The notes below the pieces were generated by a model. That model made no database searches. It saw only the letters and a program-made list of their open reading frames with translations, and had not been told where the DNA came from. Made by a program: the position numbers and the translations under genes. 64,000 nucleotides of DNA from Caulobacter sp. (lineage in GTDB: Bacteria; Pseudomonadota; Alphaproteobacteria; Caulobacterales; Caulobacteraceae): positions 49,344 to 113,343 of the forward strand of contig NZ_JAGIBH010000016.1 in the NCBI RefSeq assembly GCF_017744445.1, written 5' to 3'. Every line of letters starts with the position of its first letter. Position 1 is the stretch's first letter. Shown here piece by piece: positions 59,802 through 64,000 of the stretch.

Positions 59802-62800
59802 ATGAGCTACGACGCCAAACAGATCGCCAAGGCCGCCGGCGGCCTGACCCTGGCCGGCGCGCCGGAGGGCTTTGACGCACTGGTGATGGCCGACATCGCC
59901 CGGGCGCGCGGCGGCCTGACCGCGTTCGTGGCCCGCGACACCGCTCGCGCTGGGGCCTTCATCGACGCCCTGAAGTTCTTCGCGCCCGAGATCGAGGCGG
60001 TGCTGTTCCCGTCGTGGGACTGCCTGCCTTACGACCGCATCGGTCCGTCCTCGGGCGTCTCGGCTACCCGCATGGCGACCCTGTCGCGCCTGGCGCGAGG
60101 CCTGGGCGAGAGCAAGCCGGCCATCCTGGTCATCGCCGCGCCGGCGCTTCTGCAGCGCGTGCCGACCAAGGACGTGCTGCTGCGCGCCTCGTACTCGGCG
60201 AAGGTCGGCAATGTCGTCGATATCAAGGACCTGGAGCGCTATTTCGCGGTCAACGGCTACACCCGCGCCTCGACGGTGTCGGAGCGCGGTGAGTTCGCGA
60301 TCCGCGGCGGCGTCATCGACGTCTATCCGCCGGCCGCCGAAGAACCGGTGCGCCTGGACCTGTTCGGCGACACGCTGGAAAGCATCCGCGCCTTCGATCC
60401 CGAGACCCAGCGCTCGACCAAGCAGCTGAAAGAAATCGACCTGCTGCCGGTCAGCGAGGCCCTGCTGGACGCCGACGGCATTTCGCGGTTCCGGAAAGGC
60501 TATGTCGCGCAGTTCGGCGCGCCGGGCGATGATCCGCTGTACGCCGCCGTCAGCGAGGGCGGCCGCCGCGCGGGTCTCGAGCACTGGTTGCCGCTGTTCT
60601 ACGAACGGATGTCGACCCTGTTCGACTATCTGCCCGCCGGCAGCCTGATCGGCGTCGACCACCAGGCCGCCGAGGCCCGCGACGAGCGCCTGTCGATGAT
60701 CGTCGACGCCTATGACGCCCGCGCCAGCGCCGACCGCAAGTCGGCCTACCGCCCGCTGGCGCCCGAGGCCCTGTACCTAACCGCCGCCGAGTGGGACCGC
60801 GAGCTCACCGACCGCACCCACCGCCTGTTCACGCCGTTCCAGCCCCAGGGCCTGGACGTCGTCGATCTTGGGGCAAAACTGGGCCGCGTCTTCGCCGCCG
60901 AGCGGGCGCAGGACAGCGTCAACCTGTTCGAGGCCACCGCCGACCACGCCAAGAAACTTGCCGCCGAGGGCAAGCGGGTGCTGTTCGCCTCATGGTCCGA
61001 AGGCTCGTCCGAGCGCCTGGGGACCATGCTGGCCGACCACGGCCTGAAGAAGATCCCCTATGCCGGCTACTGGCAGGCGGCCAAGGCCAACGACCCCAAG
61101 ACCCCCCAGCGCGTGGTCCTGCCGCTGGACCACGGCTTCGAGACCGACCAGCTGGCGGTCATCTCCGAGACCGACATTCTCGGTGATCGCCTGGCCCGTC
61201 CGCGGAAGAAGCGCCGCGCCGCCAACTTCTTGGCCGAGGCGTCCGCGCTGACGCCCGGCGACCTGGTCGTGCACATTGACCACGGTATCGGCCGTTATGA
61301 GGGCCTGAAGACCCTCGACGTCCAGGGCGCCCCGCACGACTGCCTGGACCTGATGTACGGCGGCGAGGCCAAGCTGTACCTGCCCGTCGAGAACATCGAC
61401 CTGCTGACCCGCTACGGCGCCTCCGATCCCGAGAGCGTGCAGCTGGACAAGCTGGGCGGCGCCGCCTGGCAGGGCCGCAAGGCGAAAGCGAAAGAACGTC
61501 TGCGGGTCATGGCCGAGGGCCTGATCCAGATCGCCGCCGCCCGCCAGCTGAAGTCCGTCGAGGAAACCGACGCGCCGCAGGGCGTGTTCGACGAGTTCTG
61601 CGCCCGCTTCCCCTACGAGGAGACGGACGACCAGCTCAGCGCCATCCACGACGTGCTGGAAGACCTGTCGTCCGGCAAGCCGATGGACCGCCTGATCTGC
61701 GGCGACGTCGGCTTCGGCAAGACGGAAGTGGCCCTGCGGGCGGCTTTCGTGGTGGCGATGAGCGGCAAGCAGGTGGCGATCGTCTGCCCGACCACCTTGC
61801 TGGCCCGCCAGCACTACAAGACCTTCAAGGAGCGCTTCCAGGGCTGGCCAATCAAGGTCACGCGACTGTCGCGCCTGGTCACCGGCAAGGAAGCCGCCGA
61901 CACCCGCGAAGGCCTGGCCGACGGAACGATCGAAATCGTCGTGGGCACCCACGCGGTGCTCAGCAAGCAGGTCTCGTTCAAGGACCTGGGCATGGTCATC
62001 GTCGATGAGGAGCAGCACTTCGGGGTCAAGCACAAGGAGAAGCTGAAAGAGCTTCGCGCCGACGTGCACATGCTGACACTGACCGCCACGCCGATCCCGC
62101 GCACCCTGCAGATGGCGCTGTCGGGTATCCGCGAGATGTCGATCATCGCCACCCCGCCGGTCGATCGCCTGGCGGTGCGGACCTATATCAGCCCGTTCGA
62201 CCCGGTGACCCTGCGCGAGGCCCTGCTGCGCGAGAAGTATCGCGGCGGCCAGTCCTACTATGTCGTGCCGCGCATCAAGGACCTGGAGGACATCGAGAAG
62301 TTCCTCCGCACCCAGGTGCCCGAGGTGAAGTACGTCGTCGGCCACGGCCAGATGGCGGCCACCCAGCTGGAGGACGTCATGACGGCCTTCTATGAGGGCC
62401 AATACGACGTGCTGCTGGCCACGACGATCGTCGAGAGCGGCCTCGATATCCCGTCGGCCAACACCCTGATCGTCCACCGCGCAGACATGTTCGGCCTGGC
62501 CCAGCTCTACCAGATCCGGGGCCGCGTCGGCCGGTCCAAGGCCCGCGCCTACGCCTACCTGACCACGCCGGTCGAGAAGTCGCTGACCCTGTCGGCCGAG
62601 AAGCGCCTGCAGGTGCTGCAGTCGCTGGACAGCCTGGGCGCCGGCTTCCAGCTGGCCAGCCACGACCTGGACCAGCGCGGCGGCGGCAACCTCTTGGGCG
62701 ACGAGCAGAGCGGCCACATCAAGGAGATCGGCGTCGAGCTCTATCAGCAAATGCTGGAGGACGCGGTCGCCGAACTGCGCCAGCGCCAGGGCCAGGAGGC

Positions 62801-63269
62801 CTTGCTGGAGGATCGTGGCTGGTCGCCGCAGATCAACACCGGCGCGGCCGTGATGATCCCGGACGACTACGTGCCGGACCTCAATGTGCGCCTGTCGCTC
62901 TATCGCCGCCTGTCGGACGCCGAACAGGCCGCCGACCGCGAGGCCCTGGCCGCCGAGATGATCGACCGCTTCGGCCCGCTGCCGGCCGAAACTGGCAGCT
63001 TGCTGAAGGTCGTGGCCATCAAGGGCCTGTGCCGCGAGGCCAATGTCGCCAAGATCGACGTGGGGCCGAAGGGCGCCGTCGCCAGCTTCCGCAATGACAC
63101 CTACGCCAACCCGTTGGGGCTGATGCAGTACGTGGCCAAGAATAGCCTGATCTGGAAGGTCCGCCCGGACCAGAAGGTCGTGGTCAAGGGCGAGTGGGAT
63201 AAGCCCGCTCAGCGCCTGGACGCGGCCGAGAAGATCCTGGCCGTGCTGGCCAAGCTGGCCAAGGAGTAG
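59802..63269 (+). CDS. mfd: Transcription-repair coupling factor
   Basis: 1155 residues. The N-terminal UvrB-like module (about 1-380) has FPSWDCLPYDRIGPS and FAIRGGVIDVYPPAAEEPVRLDLFGD. The CarD-like RNAP-interacting domain is near ALTPGDLVVHIDHGIGRYEG. The translocase has GDVGFGKTEVALRAAF (Walker A), VIVDEEQHFGVKHKEKLK (DEEQ box), TLTATPIPRTLQMAL, and the TRG motif region. The TRCF C-terminal domain follows (GVELYQQMLEDAVAEL). It removes stalled RNA polymerase and recruits UvrA. A hairpin spans its stop and that of the convergent gene. Confidence 0.98.
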   Translation: MSYDAKQIAKAAGGLTLAGAPEGFDALVMADIARARGGLTAFVARDTARAGAFIDALKFFAPEIEAVLFPSWDCLPYDRIGPSSGVSATRMATLSRLARGLGESKPAILVIAAPALLQRVPTKDVLLRASYSAKVGNVVDIKDLERYFAVNGYTRASTVSERGEFAIRGGVIDVYPPAAEEPVRLDLFGDTLESIRAFDPETQRSTKQLKEIDLLPVSEALLDADGISRFRKGYVAQFGAPGDDPLYAAVSEGGRRAGLEHWLPLFYERMSTLFDYLPAGSLIGVDHQAAEARDERLSMIVDAYDARASADRKSAYRPLAPEALYLTAAEWDRELTDRTHRLFTPFQPQGLDVVDLGAKLGRVFAAERAQDSVNLFEATADHAKKLAAEGKRVLFASWSEGSSERLGTMLADHGLKKIPYAGYWQAAKANDPKTPQRVVLPLDHGFETDQLAVISETDILGDRLARPRKKRRAANFLAEASALTPGDLVVHIDHGIGRYEGLKTLDVQGAPHDCLDLMYGGEAKLYLPVENIDLLTRYGASDPESVQLDKLGGAAWQGRKAKAKERLRVMAEGLIQIAAARQLKSVEETDAPQGVFDEFCARFPYEETDDQLSAIHDVLEDLSSGKPMDRLICGDVGFGKTEVALRAAFVVAMSGKQVAIVCPTTLLARQHYKTFKERFQGWPIKVTRLSRLVTGKEAADTREGLADGTIEIVVGTHAVLSKQVSFKDLGMVIVDEEQHFGVKHKEKLKELRADVHMLTLTATPIPRTLQMALSGIREMSIIATPPVDRLAVRTYISPFDPVTLREALLREKYRGGQSYYVVPRIKDLEDIEKFLRTQVPEVKYVVGHGQMAATQLEDVMTAFYEGQYDVLLATTIVESGLDIPSANTLIVHRADMFGLAQLYQIRGRVGRSKARAYAYLTTPVEKSLTLSAEKRLQVLQSLDSLGAGFQLASHDLDQRGGGNLLGDEQSGHIKEIGVELYQQMLEDAVAELRQRQGQEALLEDRGWSPQINTGAAVMIPDDYVPDLNVRLSLYRRLSDAEQAADREALAAEMIDRFGPLPAETGSLLKVVAIKGLCREANVAKIDVGPKGAVASFRNDTYANPLGLMQYVAKNSLIWKVRPDQKVVVKGEWDKPAQRLDAAEKILAVLAKLAKE

Positions 63270-63287
63270 GGGGCTTTTAGGCCCCCT
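63268..63287. terminator. Hairpin spanning the convergent stops of mfd and the DsbA-like gene
   Basis: AGGGGGC and GCCCCCT flank TTTTAG, and the sequence contains both the mfd stop (63267-63269) and the opposite stop (63277-63279). No clear T run follows on either strand, so termination may be weak. Confidence 0.4.
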
Positions 63288-63897
63288 GCGGCTTCGCGGC
63301 GCGGATCTTCTGAAGCACGTCCTTCAGCTCCTCGCCCGATAGCGCGCCGCGGATGACATAGCCATTGATCACCAGGCCGGGCGTGCCCTGGAACTGCAAG
63401 AGCATGGCCTCGCGTTCGTTGCGCGCCAGTATGGCGTCGATCTCGCCGCCGTGGGCCTTCAGGTCGCGGGTCAGTCGGGGCCAGTCCAGGCCGGTCTGCC
63501 TGGCGACGCCGTTTATCATCGCCTTGTCGCTGAGACGCGTGGGCGAGAGCATGAAGGCTCGATGGACGGCCTCGTACTTGCCCTGATAGGCCGCCGCCAG
63601 CGCCACCCGCGCGGCGTGTTCGGAGACGTCGCCGAAGATGGGCCAGTCCTTGTGCAGGACGGCCAGCCCGCTGTCGGTCTTCACCGCCTCGGCCAGCACC
63701 GGCTCCATGCGCTTGCAGTAGCCGCAGTTGTAGTCGCCGTACATGACGATGACGACGTCGGGGGCTGTCGCGCCGAGGCGCGGGACGCCGGGGTCCTTGA
63801 GCAGGTCCTTGAAGCCATATTCGGCGGCGGAGGCGGGGCCGCTGACGGCCAGCGCGACGATGGACAGGGCTAACGCCACGAACTGACGGAACGGCAT
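63277..63897 (-). CDS. DsbA-family thiol:disulfide protein
   Basis: 206 residues. A signal peptide ends at AAEYG. The thioredoxin fold has CGYC at 58-61 in YGDYNCGYCKRMEPV, then LHKDWPIFGDVSEHAARVAL, and a cis-Pro in QFQGTPGLVINGYVIRG. Unlike the CGYC lipoprotein at 21422-22159 it lacks a lipobox and a long helical N-terminus. It would oxidise or isomerise disulphides in the periplasm. The two CGYC proteins may be a working pair. Confidence 0.9.
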   Translation of the reverse strand: MPFRQFVALALSIVALAVSGPASAAEYGFKDLLKDPGVPRLGATAPDVVIVMYGDYNCGYCKRMEPVLAEAVKTDSGLAVLHKDWPIFGDVSEHAARVALAAAYQGKYEAVHRAFMLSPTRLSDKAMINGVARQTGLDWPRLTRDLKAHGGEIDAILARNEREAMLLQFQGTPGLVINGYVIRGALSGEELKDVLQKIRAAKPQGA

Positions 63898-63946
63898 GGC
63901 GGGACTCCGGAGACTGGGGGAGGAGGCATAGCGGATTCGGCAAGAA

Positions 63947-64000
63947 ACCCCTCTCTCATGGAGAGAGGGAGGGGCCCGCCGCGAAGCGGTGGGAGGGTGA
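63947..64000. repeat. Intergenic palindromic repeat cut by the window edge
   Basis: CCCTCTCTC-ATG-GAGAGAGGG is a near-perfect palindrome, followed by CCCGCCGCGAAGCGG. The form resembles dispersed intergenic palindromes; its full length is not visible. Confidence 0.5.

Overview
The window is high-GC alphaproteobacterial chromosome, most likely Caulobacter or a very close relative. The support is a bactofilin (bacA) overlapping an M23 peptidase, an RNase E ending in a GWWRR tail, a DgcB-like diguanylate cyclase, an RhlB-like helicase with a low-complexity tail, an NDUFA12-type complex I protein, and many GTG starts with tightly overlapping genes. No rRNA, tRNA, CRISPR array, prophage or insertion sequence was seen. 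Almost everything is core chromosomal housekeeping. The mobile-looking DNA is limited to short paired palindromes of the REP/REPIN kind.

Layout. 1-6.7 kb: a methyltransferase (cut by the edge), a signal peptidase I, an acyltransferase, trpGDC, and trpE in an overlapping pair with a PpiD-type chaperone. 8.8-13.1 kb: tpiA, aspS and two exported pentapeptide-repeat proteins. 13.1-15.9 kb: a 908-residue protein that looks like the C-terminal half of a cobalamin-dependent ribonucleotide reductase without its catalytic barrel. 16.1-20.2 kb: NDUFA12, a DUF2155 protein, aat, and aroQ-accB-accC. 20.2-23.6 kb: thiSG, a thioredoxin-fold lipoprotein and an M48 metalloprotease with TPRs. 23.7-34.5 kb: rne, the cell-wall genes amiC and mrcA, prfB with its +1 programmed frameshift, a frameshifted HTH gene, a VOC protein, and lmdC-bacA. 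34.7-40 kb: a 1-Cys peroxiredoxin, tyrS/anmK, a type II NADH dehydrogenase behind an exact FNR/FixK box, and an alpha/beta hydrolase with Asp at the nucleophile elbow. 40.2-48 kb: a long iscR-iscS-sufB-x-sufC-sufD-sufS-sufT-sufA-y-z operon. 48-57.6 kb: an acyltransferase/TetR pair, GT9 and GT61 glycosyltransferases, small conserved proteins, an enoyl-CoA hydratase, dgcB, an aldehyde dehydrogenase and an HTTM-like membrane protein. 57.7-64 kb: rhlB, sdhE, mfd and a DsbA-like protein.

Genes that probably work together: trpG/D/C/E in tryptophan synthesis; accB/accC in malonyl-CoA formation; thiS/thiG in the thiamine thiazole; amiC, mrcA, lmdC-bacA and anmK in murein synthesis, shaping and recycling; rne and rhlB in the RNA degradosome; and the SUF operon in Fe-S cluster assembly under IscR. 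The SUF operon also carries three small uncharacterised, translationally coupled proteins.

The observations I would follow first are the barrel-less class II reductase relative, the extra proteins in the SUF operon, the FNR/FixK box placed to repress ndh, the Asp-for-Ser hydrolase, the frameshifted HTH gene and the paired-palindrome repeats. All calls come from reading sequence and from family knowledge; no searches were run.
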